Assembly: GCA_905250125.1 (NCBI GenBank)
Contig: CAJNOL010000453.1
Location: 1-64,000, forward strand
Source of the DNA: Rotaria sordida
Lineage: Eukaryota; Rotifera; Eurotatoria; Philodinida; Philodinidae
Direction of reading: 5' to 3'
DNA: 64,000 nucleotides
Below, piece after piece: positions 24,801-36,017 of this stretch (position 1 is its first letter; each line of letters opens with the position of its first letter). Both the position numbers and the translations under genes were made by a program. A model generated the notes under the pieces. The model was not told the origin of the DNA. It made no database searches and worked only from the letters and a program-made list of their open reading frames with translations.

Positions 24801-25038
24801 TTCTCCAATATCAGCAATTAAGTTTATATATCGAATATATCGATTTAAAAGTGAATCGCAAAAAAAAAAAAAACATTTTTCGTCTGATTCGCCTGTGTAA
24901 CTCAGTGTGCATGACATCACCTACATCTTTTCGCACAGTTTGATATCGATTGAATTACTAATATCAATGTTATATGAGTGACAAAGATCATTATGGCTTT
25001 CTTCCCAAGCTTATTTGAATGAATCAGCACCAAATGAC

Positions 25039-25864
25039 TTAAGGCCGCCTCCCCCTCTCCCCTCCAAAAATCGATTTTTTTAAAAAAGTTCAATTTTTGA
25101 GATAAACATATGGATGTCACCTTCAAGGTGTCTAGTTTTAAAATTCATAAAAGGCACTTCTAATTTCGAAAGGTTTCTTTAGAATAATCGATGAACTTCT
25201 AAAGCTTTCTAGCAAAAAACATGGTACCTGAGACTATAGAGAACTTATAGGTCCACTTGTTTTTATCGTCCATAATGACAAACAATGGCACGGCATGTTG
25301 TTGTACGTCTATTCGATGAGACGTCTGATGGACTTTTCATTGATATACAATATAAAACTGATTTTTGGCAAAACTGAGAAACTCCGAACAAATTTTTTTT
25401 CACTATAGTTCGTTGCATCAAACTGCGTTTTTTTTATTCAATAGATTGATGAATCCTCTTTCGAATGAGGGAAATGAAATTTGTATTCGACCCTTAATAT
25501 TGAAAAAACCAAAGGTTTTCTAGGAAACCTTGGCTAGGAATTTTAGAACTTTAAGGTTTTGAGAGTTGAAAAAATGGAATAAAATTAAAATTAAAAAAAT
25601 CCTTTCCCTCATCCGAAGCAGCAAGGAGTTCTCTTTCAAATGAGACCACCCCGGGCGCTGTAGCTTGAAGTGTATTGAAAAATTCCTTGTTCCCGTGGAA
25701 GCCCTATTTTGCCTCTTGATTGTTCGAAATCTTTCGAACGGTAAGGTTTAGAGCCCTAAAAATTTTTTTATATATGTACAACTATGAGCCGAACATTCCT
25801 AGAAAGTTTCGTGAAATTCCTACGTACTATAACGAAAATCGATTTTCGAGGGGGGCGGCCTTAA
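25039..25864. mobile_element. TTAA-bounded inverted-repeat element A
   Basis: Both ends carry TTAA followed by GGCCGCC and a C-rich run. The left end is TTAAGGCCGCCTCCCCCTC, and the right end read inward is TTAAGGCCGCCCCCCTCG; both then reach AAAATCGATTTT. TTAA duplications are the hallmark of piggyBac-superfamily insertion. There is no transposase, so it would be a non-autonomous element of about 826 bases. A frame at 25720-25971 is open but unrecognised. Confidence 0.6.
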
Positions 25865-26422
25865 GCGAACTGGAAACGATGGAATATGGACTACTATCTT
25901 GTCGTCTTGATAAAAATACCGGAACTATAGTTCAGCTGTCGCGACACAAAAATAGATATTTGACTTTTTAAAATTTCTAACATCCCACATCAGTTTTCGG
26001 AGATGTTATTGTCTTGTTTCTTGTCAATAAGTTCTCTATGATCGTTGTCTCTATTTTTCATTTCAAAATTTCTTGAAATTAAGAAAATATTTAAGAAATT
26101 CATCGAAAAATTTCAGCTGCTAACAAATGCATTGGTTTACACCTACGATCACAAATAATATCTTTAAAGCTAATGATAACAGTACTTGATAGAAAAAGTC
26201 AAAAATTTCTGTTTGTAAAATTATATTATGATTAATTATTTTTTAAAGAAAAATATATGTTAAGATAAACATCTCCAATAGAATTTTATTCTTTTACTTT
26301 TTTTTTCGTTTGTTTGTTTTTAATAGAAATCAAATAATACAATTTGTACACAACACAGAAAGAAAATAAAGAAAAGAGAATGAAAGAAAACACATTTTTT
26401 GTATATTTTTCGTCGTTTAATT
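25865..26422. other. Region without recognised gene
   Basis: Downstream flank of the SUMO protease gene. Nothing was seen. Confidence 0.4.
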
Positions 26423-29400
26423 TTAAACGATAAGTTGTTTTGTATAAATTTCATAAATCATTTGTAAACGAAATTGTGCCATTTGTGCTTGAGTAAAATC
26501 TAATGGCCATTCACGTGCTAAATATTTTCCAAATTGACATGCAAATACTCCACAATCACTACCATTTGCTTGTTCAGGTATCATATTCATTGGTTGTACA
26601 CGCCAACCATCAGGCATAGATATTGTTTGTCGTTTTGTTACATACATATGTTCAACAAATGCATAGATGCGACCTAAACACATATCATCTGTACCACCTA
26701 ATGAATCATAATATCCAATACAACGAGAACGAAAATCAATTGTCTAAAACAAAACCAAAAATCAAATTCGATTTGAATATTATTTTTTGTTTTTTTTGTG
26801 TTACCGTTAATGTCCAATGATTTCCTTGATGAATAGGTATAAGAATAAGATCATAATCAAAAAAAGCTACATTTCCTCGTCTCATCCATCGATCCCAACT
26901 TGTATGTGTTGGTCCATCTTTAGTTAATTTCGAATAGAAAAATGTACTAAATGCGTATACATGTAAATTTCCTGATGTACCACTTTCACGTGCTACAAGT
27001 GCCAAATAAAAATTGACAACCTTTTGAAAAATAAATAGTTTGATTTACTTTTATATTAAAATTTTTTTTTCTTACTTCATCATTAAGCCATGTAAGACCA
27101 CGAAGTGTACGAATATCTTTACGAGTTATAGGTTGATCACCAATAGATCCAAATGATTCATTTTCATCACCAGCTAATATTGTTTGAACAAGAGCAAGTT
27201 CATCTTCAGTTGAAGCTAAATATAATTTATAGAAGAATATTATGAAAATAGTATTTTTTTTTTCTTTCCTCTTTTTTTGACCATTTATGGTTCATAAACA
27301 GGATACAACAGATCCACATGAAATTTTTACCATTAGAATAAGGTTTTCAGGGAAATTCTGGTTTTACATAGGATCACATTGGATTTGGTTACGATCTCCG
27401 TCTAAATTTGTTCGATTGGACTAAAAGTTTGATAACAGAGATGAAATGAGCCGTTTTCATTTTCAACCTTCCTATTCGGATTTGTAAAATCCTTCGATAT
27501 AGGTACCCGACAAGGTACTGTCTATGGTAAAAATTTCATGCGAATCAGTTGTAACCTTTTCGAGAACTAGAAATGACTGAAAAAAAGAGAATAAATCATA
27601 TACCATATGTTCGACGTGTACGCCAAGCTGATTTTGTTGATGGAATACGAGATATTGTTGATTGTGGAGTTATTTGCAATGATGATAAATGTGATGTAAT
27701 AGTCTATGAAAATGAAAAAAAAAAGTAGGTTTATTGAAATCAAAAAAACATCGTACTTCAGTTGATGTGAGTGCTGGTGTAGTTGTTCGTCTAAAAGTTT
27801 AATTTGAATATTAAACATACAAAAAAAAAAAAGAAAATAATAAGTAAAGCATACTTTTTAAAAAGTGCTGCACGTACAGATGGAAAATTTTTAAGTAAAT
27901 CATCAAGTCTATTTATAAAAGAAATCGATTATAAAAAAAATTTAAATTATTACAATAATTCATACGTTTGAAATTTAATTGGTTTAGCCTTGAGATATCC
28001 AACAATTGAAACTAAAATAAAATTTCATATTAATTAATATTTTCATTCTATGAAATTTATTAGTCATTCTAATTTTCAATTAAAACAATATTTCTTTCCT
28101 TCGTCTCATATATATATTTTTTTTTTGTTTTAAGATGAAAAACAGATACTAACACTACAAGATGCTTACCAAGACCATCATTGATTGATGACAATGGAAA
28201 TTTTATAGAAAGCAATGCTTTCTTTGCCGTTCCTAACAGAGATTTTTTAAACAACGTTTTTTTCTTGGTCAAAACCGATGCAATACAACGGCGAGGTATA
28301 TCAGCAAAAATAAGCGGGTAATGTAACCATCGGGACCAAGAGGTTTGCTGCTGCGATATGCCTACATATATTTTAAATAGTCGCAGGTTTAACAAAGAAA
28401 TAAAATTCCATTCGAAAGAGAGATTATTAATGAATCTTAAGAAGATTCATTTCATTATGAATGCATAAAGCAGAAATGTTTCACCAAAAAACAAAATGTT
28501 GTATTGTGAGCTTGTTTACTGTTTTACAAGCTATTGCCGATGTATAGTACGATATTTACTTATACAAAACTCGATGTTTTCTAAATCTACTTGATTATGA
28601 AAATAATGGCAAAAAAAAGTGATGCGCTACTTAAATCTATCAATCGAAAGGGAGAAGAAAAGTATTTGAGTCTATTCTAGTATTTAGGCTCCAACTTCTA
28701 CTTATCGGACACCTTGTAATAACGCATCATCTATTAGAAGAAAATGAAAATTAAACCATAATAGAAATAGAACCTATCTAAGCGTTTATTTATCCAATAT
28801 AAGGTAGGCTTCACTGCCTATAATTCTAATATATATAACGAACATTCTAAAATATATATTAAATCTCTTAAATCTATAAACTCTTCTAGTTTTTTAGTTT
28901 ATTCTGAATTTCCTTGTACTAATCCTGACATGATAACATGGGATCCGCACGGACTGGAGTAGAGCCCATTGAGCCTGACTGACTCCGGCATAAACTCAAT
29001 GGGTTCTAAGCCCAAGCCAGTTACATCACACTGTTATAAGTACACAACATTAGTTAAAGCCATTCATCTTCCAGTTATGCTCTAACAAAGATTAGCAGAA
29101 TATGCTGATAGTATCTGCCAGTTACACTCAATTATTATTTATGTGAAGCACATGCGAATGCTTATTGACTACCTGGGATTCGCCTGAACCCAGTGAGATT
29201 CATTACATTTAATCGAATCACATCGTTTTAAACATGCATCGAATACATTCAATCATATGTAACTGTCGTGTTAGGACTAATCACTTGTTGTTGTTTTTTT
29301 TTTATTTAATAAAATGAAAATAAATTTTATTATACCTTCAGATTCATCATCATTGCCATTTTGAATTGAACTACTACTATTATTTTGATTTAATGTAGTA

Positions 29401-29780
29401 TTCATTGGCTTACTAAATTAATCGATACAAAAAAAAAAAAAATTTAAATAATCTTTTTATTTACACTATATTTCCTACCTCGACACTTTTTCTAATATTT
29501 GATTAACAGCTAAAAATAAATAATTAATCTTAACATCTAATTATTACAAAAGATTTTATCTTACTATCAAATCTTTTTTGTTGTTTTTCAATTGTTTGTT
29601 CTTGCAATGATGTTGGTCGATATGATCGATTAATCTAATTAAAAATTTAAAAACTAAACAATAAAATATCGCTTTGTTTTTGTTACTTACTTTATGATGA
29701 GACAATGATTTACTCGTCATAACAGGTGTTATTTCACGGACTTGTGGATATGTTCGTCGACGAGCTGCTTTATGTTTCAT
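26423..29780 (-). CDS. SENP/Ulp1-type SUMO protease (peptidase C48), 12 exons
   Basis: Exons: 29780-29691, 29634-29565, 29509-29479, 29412-29336, 28361-28170, 28011-27966, 27908-27855, 27790-27757, 27703-27604, 27215-27076, 27020-26805 and 26743-26423. All are GT-AG and in phase, giving 456 residues. The C-terminal 200 residues are a complete Ulp1 domain: WLNDE substrate-groove motif, His346 (GNHWTL), Asp363 (YYDS), Gln408 and Cys414 (PEQANGSDCGVF). The enzyme cleaves SUMO precursors and SUMO-lysine bonds, usually at the nucleus. The N-terminus is basic (MKHKAARRRTYP), as for nuclear targeting. The closest animal relatives are SENP1/SENP2, by domain layout. Introns 4 and 9 are unusually long; intron 9 holds an inverted repeat. 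It lies 175 bases downstream of PHB2. Confidence 0.92.
27299..27560. repeat. Inverted repeat in SENP intron 9
   Basis: 27299-27340 and 27519-27560 are reverse complements over about 40 bases (shared core CATGAAATTTTTACCAT). This small fold-back insertion accounts for the 388-base intron, against about 50-70 bases for most of its neighbours. Confidence 0.55.
28362..29335. other. SENP intron 4, 974 bases, no second gene
   Basis: It contains a short palindrome (AATCTTAAGAAGATT near 28430) and a stem near 28965-29010 in which CCCATTGAG pairs with CTCAATGGG. I found no coding frame and no clean element ends. Confidence 0.5.
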
Positions 29781-29955
29781 ATCTATATATTAACAATAGA
29801 TGACAAAAAAACAACATGATTTATATGTATCAAATAACATCGTTTTTTTTTTTTTTTTGTTATGAAAAGAAAAAACAAACAAAGATGAAAATCGTTCATT
29901 GCTTTTAGCAAAAAAGAAAAACCAACAAATAGAGAAAAAAAAACCAAATAAGAAA

Positions 29956-31593
29956 TTATTGACGTTTGCGATCGAGATCTTTTGTTGATCCATCAAATTT
30001 TGGATCAGCAATATTGATCATCAAAGCTTGAGCATCAAGAAATGCACGATTATTACTTAGTGAAAGCTAAAAAATAAAAATTAAATGAATAAAACGAATA
30101 ATTGATTTATACATACTGTTTTTGCTATATTTTGTGCAGCACGAATTCTACGTAATTTTAAATAACCAGGATTTTTACTAATAGCATTACCAATCTATAG
30201 AAAAATAAATGTTTAATTGAATCGATTTTTGTTATTTTTTTCAAAAACAAAAAATAATATTTACAAGTTTAGCTGATTCAGCATCACCTTCAGCTAAAAC
30301 AATTTTTTGTTGTCGTTCTTGTTTAGCTTGTTCAACAGTAAATACAGCACGTTGTGCTTCTTGTTGTGCAACTTGTTTAGCTTCAACGGCAGCTGAATAT
30401 TGTTGACCAAAACTAAGTTCAGTTATTGATACATCATCAAGTAAAATATCAAAATCTTTAGCACGTTCAATAAGATCAAGACGAATTAAATTTGATACTT
30501 GTTGTCGTTGTGTTATTAATTGTGATGCATTAAATTTAGCAACAACACCTTTTAATACTTCATTACATATTGATGGTAATACACGTTCATCCCAATCTAA
30601 ACCTATTGATTGATATAATTTTGGTAATTTTGTTTGATCTGGTCGAGCTAAAACTCGTAGAGCTAAAACAAAAGAATATATTTCAAGAACAAAAAAAAAA
30701 CCAAATAAACAAACAAACCAATTGTAACCATCTGTAAATCTAAAAAATAAAAACAAAACATAAGTAAATAATAAGAAAAAGAAAGATAATGAAAATTAGA
30801 AACCTTTGCTGCCTGTTGGTGATTTAATAATACGTGGTCGAGCACGAATATCATATAAAATTGGATATTGAAACCATGGCACTCTATATGAAAAAATTTT
30901 CAAAAGATATGTCATATAAATAAAGATTATCGTACGCCTTCACAAAGGTTAAAGCTTTTAAGAGAAAAGAGAATGACACGACGTTTTCTTTTCTAATATG
31001 CTGTTTACACAAAGTAAGCGATGTTCGCTAAATTGACAAGCCAAAAATAAAGCAAAGCTTCTTAAGATTGAGAAGGAGACAGTTGTCCTTGATTCTTTCT
31101 CCGTTATTGACAATAATCAAAAGCAACACTCAATCAAATTATTTTTATGTTCGTAATTCAACCAATCAATAATTTTCACTTAGAATTTTTTTTTCTACGT
31201 AGTAACATACTCATAGTTTACAATAACGTCGAATCAAATCATCAATATTTTCTGTTTATTCAATATGACATTAAACATAATGCAAGATTATTCAATATCA
31301 AATAAATCATTTATTTTTATTACCTAAAATGTAATCCTTCGGCATGAATTGTATTTTGATCAACACCACCTATACGATTAAAAATAATTGCACGATGGCC
31401 ACCTTCAACTGCAAGCAAAAAATGAATTCAATTATATCTGATATCTTTTTTCTTTTATATTACCAGTAAACATAGATCGATAAATACCATAAACAGCTGC
31501 CGATGTTCCAACAAGTAATTTAACACCTAGACCTAAACCTTTTGGTGTTCCTTTAGATAATCGACTAGCAAAATCATTTAATTTTTCAGCCAT
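29956..31593 (-). CDS. PHB2: Prohibitin-2
   Basis: Exons: 31593-31464, 31408-31324, 30883-30804, 30739-30719, 30662-30265, 30194-30117 and 30066-29956, in phase, giving 300 residues (animal PHB2 is about 299). It has an N-terminal membrane anchor (about residues 20-40), then [56 protein letters not shown] and the coiled-coil region with [13 protein letters not shown]. Prohibitin-2 forms ring complexes with prohibitin-1 in the mitochondrial inner membrane and acts in cristae structure, protease regulation and mitophagy. Exon 4 is a 21-base microexon. A TTTTAG acceptor-like site lies about 29 bases before the ATG. It starts 113 bases downstream of TEDC1. Confidence 0.97.
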
Positions 31594-31706
31594 AATATTC
31601 TTTCTTTTTTTTTTCTTACAATCTAAAATCAAATACATTTACATAGAACTGACTGGTCATTCTTTTTTTTTGTTTTTATGTGGACAAATTTATATATAAA
31701 AATTTT

Positions 31707-34700
31707 TTAGACAATCATAACATTTTGAAATTGATTTGAAATTGTTTCAAGTATTGTTTTTTGTTTTTCAATATTTTGATCAATATTTTTTTGTAATGTA
31801 TTTAAATGTATTGTTTCATCTTCAAAATTAATTGGTTTAATAAAATGATTATTATTATTATTATTATTTGAATCAGATTTTTTACTATAAACAAGACGAT
31901 ATGGTTTATGAAGAAAAAATGATTGATTAGAATTAGATTTTATTGATAATAATGAATTCGTAGTAAGTAATTGATTGAAAAGTATTGATACTTTTGTATC
32001 AATTGAAGCAACTATAGATGAAATATCATGTTCAATTAATGGATCATTATTCTAGATAACAAAAAACAAAAAAAAATTGTCGTATATTGCAAATCAAATC
32101 AAAATCTTATTAAGAAGTAATTGAATATGACTTATCTAAATAGATAATGTTTGAATATTTGTTAAGAGATAACCTGTACTCAATTTTTACACTGGATACC
32201 CTGAGTGAGAAAATTTTTTTAACCATAGGATACGGTAACTCTGCATACCTATAGTATTATTGTCTTAAATTGAAAAATGTAAAATCTTCATGAATTTGCC
32301 TAACCATATGTTATTCTCTATAATTGAATAAATAATACAATCTGAGTAAAAATTTGATTTTTTATTTATACATTAACGGTTGTTTAACATATTGTATAGT
32401 ACCTATATTCCGAGATAAATTTTTATATTGTATTTTCTTTCTTGTATTATGAGAAATAGAATTCACATGATGGTGATGGAAAGAGATCGAGTGCGCTAGC
32501 AGGCTCTACATTAAAACATACTTAAGGGGACCCCCCCTCTTTTCGGACCCAAAATTTTCAAACTAGTCATGATTTGTTTTTTCTGCTCTACATGTGCTTT
32601 CAAGTGCCCTCTATCTACTGGTGACGTTTTGAGAACTCAAATATAGCTCTAAAGCAAAAATATAAATCGATTGCCGTAGGGATATAGCACGATTTTTTCT
32701 TTCTTTCGTGGTTTTCTAGAAATCCGGTTTTTCAACAAAAATCTACAGAATCGCCCCCGTTTCTCAAGACCGGTAAATCCGATCGGGCTGAAACTTTTTT
32801 TTTACAGATAATAGAGACACTTTGGGGGAGGGGCTAATTTTTTTTGTTTTGAAGAATATTGTACCGCTGAGTTTTGGCAGGACTTACAAGACAAGCACTG
32901 TTCAAAAAAACATGCGTTTTGTAGGACACTCTTCGTATTTTGGCTTGTTTATTCGAACAGTACGAGATAGAAAGAAACCAAAAAAAGGAGCATCTCCCTA
33001 AAGTGTCTCTACTATCTGTAAAAAAAAAATTTCAGCCCAATCGGATTTACTGTGCTTGAGAAACGAGGGGCGATTTCAAAGTCGATTTTTAGGCATTGTG
33101 ACTCCAATATTTCGTAGAAGGAAGCATTTGTGAATTTTGAATCTATGACAACTTTTACTCTACGCATCGAAATCTATCAGGTATGAAAGTTTCAAATTTT
33201 TCTGACTAGTCATTCTTGGGAAACCCTGGAAACGGGGGTCTCCTTAAAACTAAATATCAAACTACAATATCATGTATACGATGATACAAATTGAGAAATT
33301 ACTAGTCGAATATTCTACGTTAGTAATAGATTATCCTGATATTATTAATGATTAGGTGATGAAATTGATGATAGAAAATGAAAGATTGTAACATAACAAC
33401 GTCTACTCTAATCTATAGACATATATAATCAGCTTTCATCAATTACTTTTATGTCTATTGTATCATTTATTTCATATAGCATGAATTCCACTCTAGCGAT
33501 GTATATGCGCAACCTTTATTTTTTTCTGCTTCGTTCTATGTTATATCAGTACATATTATCAGATACTCGAACCCATGTTGTGTATTTCTATGTAGTAATA
33601 GTACATTATAACTACTTATCATAATACTAAAACAAAATCGTGATGTAAACGTATTCTCAACCCGAACTATATTATTCATCTCATTCTACCTTTAAGTTAA
33701 AAAGCTTTCAATATCTTTCTATTGCACAGTTCGAACAATCCGATGAGTTCATCCCTGCGGAAGTACAATGTGAAATATCATGAAGCTGCAGGTATTGTAA
33801 AAGAGAGGATATATTTAAGTTTATGATTTTCCACCAACTATTAATATAAGATATTAATCGTAATATATAGTAGTAAGTGTGAAAGACAACTATCACACTA
33901 ATCTCGTGATTATATCTGTAGGAGAACGGATTTCTGTCCTTATATTTCAATACTCTTTTTAGATCATGTTTCATAAACATAACACTGATACGTTATTAAC
34001 AAGTTCTAATCCATCGACGAAGACTATGTATCTTTCTCCTTATTTAAATAACATCGAAAAAATTTCATCTGATGATAGATCAAAAATTTTAGTTGAAGTG
34101 TATGCATCGGCTCCGATAGAAACAGTACAATCTGCTCATAAGTAACGTATAAAGAGGCAGTAGTAAAAATAATCATAAGAACTTCCGGCCTATGGACTAA
34201 TCGGAGCATTTATTTGACTAATAACTATATTATTTTATCATTGTGGAATAATTAAGATATAAATTTCTTACATTTATTAAACATAATTGTTTAAGTCGTA
34301 CAAGTGTATTATCAAGAGTATCAATAGCTGCATTAAATTTTTGTTTTTCAATTTCTAAACGTTGACAATCAACTTGACGTAACGGTTTATATTTATCTTC
34401 ATTTTCATCTTGTTCTATTGTTGTTGTTGTTGTTTGATCAAGTACACTTTCCTAGAAATATTCAAAAATGAAATATTAATAAATTTCTTTTAATTTACCA
34501 TCCATTTCCAAAAAATATCTTCATGTTGATTCCAAAAGTTAAATAAATTTAATTTTTGATGTTCATTTTCAAGTTCAATCATATACTTAAAATAATAAAA
34601 TGATTTCAAAAAAAAAAGAAAAGAGAAGATCAATATACATGCGATAAAAGATGAGGATGTTGACAAAGATGTGCTTCAAGTGATGACATATTATGAGAAT

Positions 34701-35626
34701 CATGTATCTCAAAATAGAAAATTAATTTTTTGCTTTTTTTTATTAAAAAATTAAAATAGAATTTATTTACTTGATGTTGTAAATTAGCATTTTCAATAAC
34801 AAGTCCATGAAGACGACGTAAACCAAAACGTAATTTAGAATTAAGACGCATTGCTTGTTTTACTTGTCCTGGAAGATCTTTTTCTTGTGAAGAATATTTT
34901 ATATGTTCAATTTTATCTATCTATTACAAAAAAAAAAAATACAAAAAAAAGCTGAAAAATTTATTTAATTTACTTTATAAAGTGAACTTGTATCATCATA
35001 ATCAAATATTGAATCTGAATTTAAACATATTTCCATAGATTTTTCAATTAATTTTATTTGATAAATAAGCCAACCAAGACAAATAAGTAATTGTTGACTA
35101 CCTTTTTCCATTTTATTATCAAGTAATAAAAAATTTTCATAAGTATAACCATATGTAAATAGATTACTTTTAATCATATTAACTAATTCATCTAAATAAA
35201 AACATATATATTTATCGACTATCAATAATGCCCTATAATTCAAGTATGAATTGATTTAGAATCAATAGGAACTTATAAATGTATCTTAAGTATTGTAAAA
35301 ATCATGCCTTGTTCGATTGTATATGGATTTGTTTCATAGAAACTAACGAGGGAACCATTCGAAGTATTGACTCANNNNNNNNNNNNNNNNNNNNNNNNNN
35401 NNNNNNNNNNNNNNNNNNNNNNNNNNNNNNNNNNNNNNNNNNNNNNNNNNNNNNNNNNNNNNNNNNNNNNNNNNTTTTTTTTTTGACTAAATCTTACTGC
35501 TTCATTATGATTAAATTTAGCAAGACGAAATATTTCTGGTGTAATTGGTGAAAATCCATATAAAGATAAAATCTGACAAAAACATTCAATTACTGGACGA
35601 ACTTGTTGTGTAGAAGTTGATGACAT
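31707..35626 (-). CDS. TEDC1: Tubulin epsilon and delta complex protein 1 (TEDC1)
   Basis: First exon 35626 to about 35485, running into the N gap; then 35191-34974, 34920-34771, 34707-34639, 34585-34499, 34451-34272 and 32051-31707. All junctions after the gap are in phase. Matches to TEDC1: PEIFRLAKFNHNEA (animal PEIFRRAKFD..EA), KGSQQLLICLGWLI (LLLALSWLL), LNSKLRFGLRRLHGLVIENA and EDIFWKWM (FWQWMD). TEDC1 works with TEDC2 and delta/epsilon tubulin to stabilise triplet microtubules of centrioles, which fits a ciliated animal. At least one exon (about 25 residues) is probably hidden in the gap. The last intron is 2.2 kb and holds a TTAA-bounded element. An acceptor-like CTCTAG sits 1 base before the ATG. 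Confidence 0.85.
32522..33247. mobile_element. TTAA-bounded inverted-repeat element B, in TEDC1 intron
   Basis: The left end is TTAAGGGGACCCCCC. The right end read inward is TTAAGGAGACCCCC. Internally 32750-32830 and 32990-33080 are long reverse complements sharing GTTTCTCAAG, AAATCCGAT.GGGCTGAAA and ACAGATA.TAGAGACACTTT. The element therefore folds into an extended hairpin. The TTAA ends match element A at 25039 in style. Confidence 0.65.
35375..35474. other. Assembly gap (100 N) inside TEDC1
   Basis: This placeholder gap probably contains the end of exon 1 or a short exon 2 of TEDC1. It is flanked on the right by a long T run. Confidence 0.99.
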
Positions 35627-35735
35627 TCTAGAGTAAGATATACATTCAATTAAATCATGTTTGATTATTGTTGTTTTTTTTTTTTTGAAATAAAATAAAT
35701 ATAAAAACAAAATTCCAAAGTCTTTGTCGTTTATT

Positions 35736-35784
35736 AATATATATATATATATATATGTATAGAATTTATGTGTGTGTGTGTGTA
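35736..35784. repeat. (AT)n/(TG)n microsatellite
   Basis: About 11 AT units, then a short spacer and about 8 TG units, upstream of TEDC1. Confidence 0.9.
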
Positions 35785-36017
35785 TATTTAGTAAATAAAG
35801 AAGAAGAAGAATAAGAAGACAAGAAAAAAAAAGAATACAGAATAGTTTTTTGTTTCATACATATATCTCACTCTATTATTTACGTAGAAAAAGAAACACA
35901 TAAACAAACATGGAATATCCGACTACCTAATCTAGGTAGCATAGAGACAACGAAATATTGAAATATACAGGATAAAGTGTAGTTTTGAAATTATTTGATC
36001 AAGTCGATTTATTTTTC

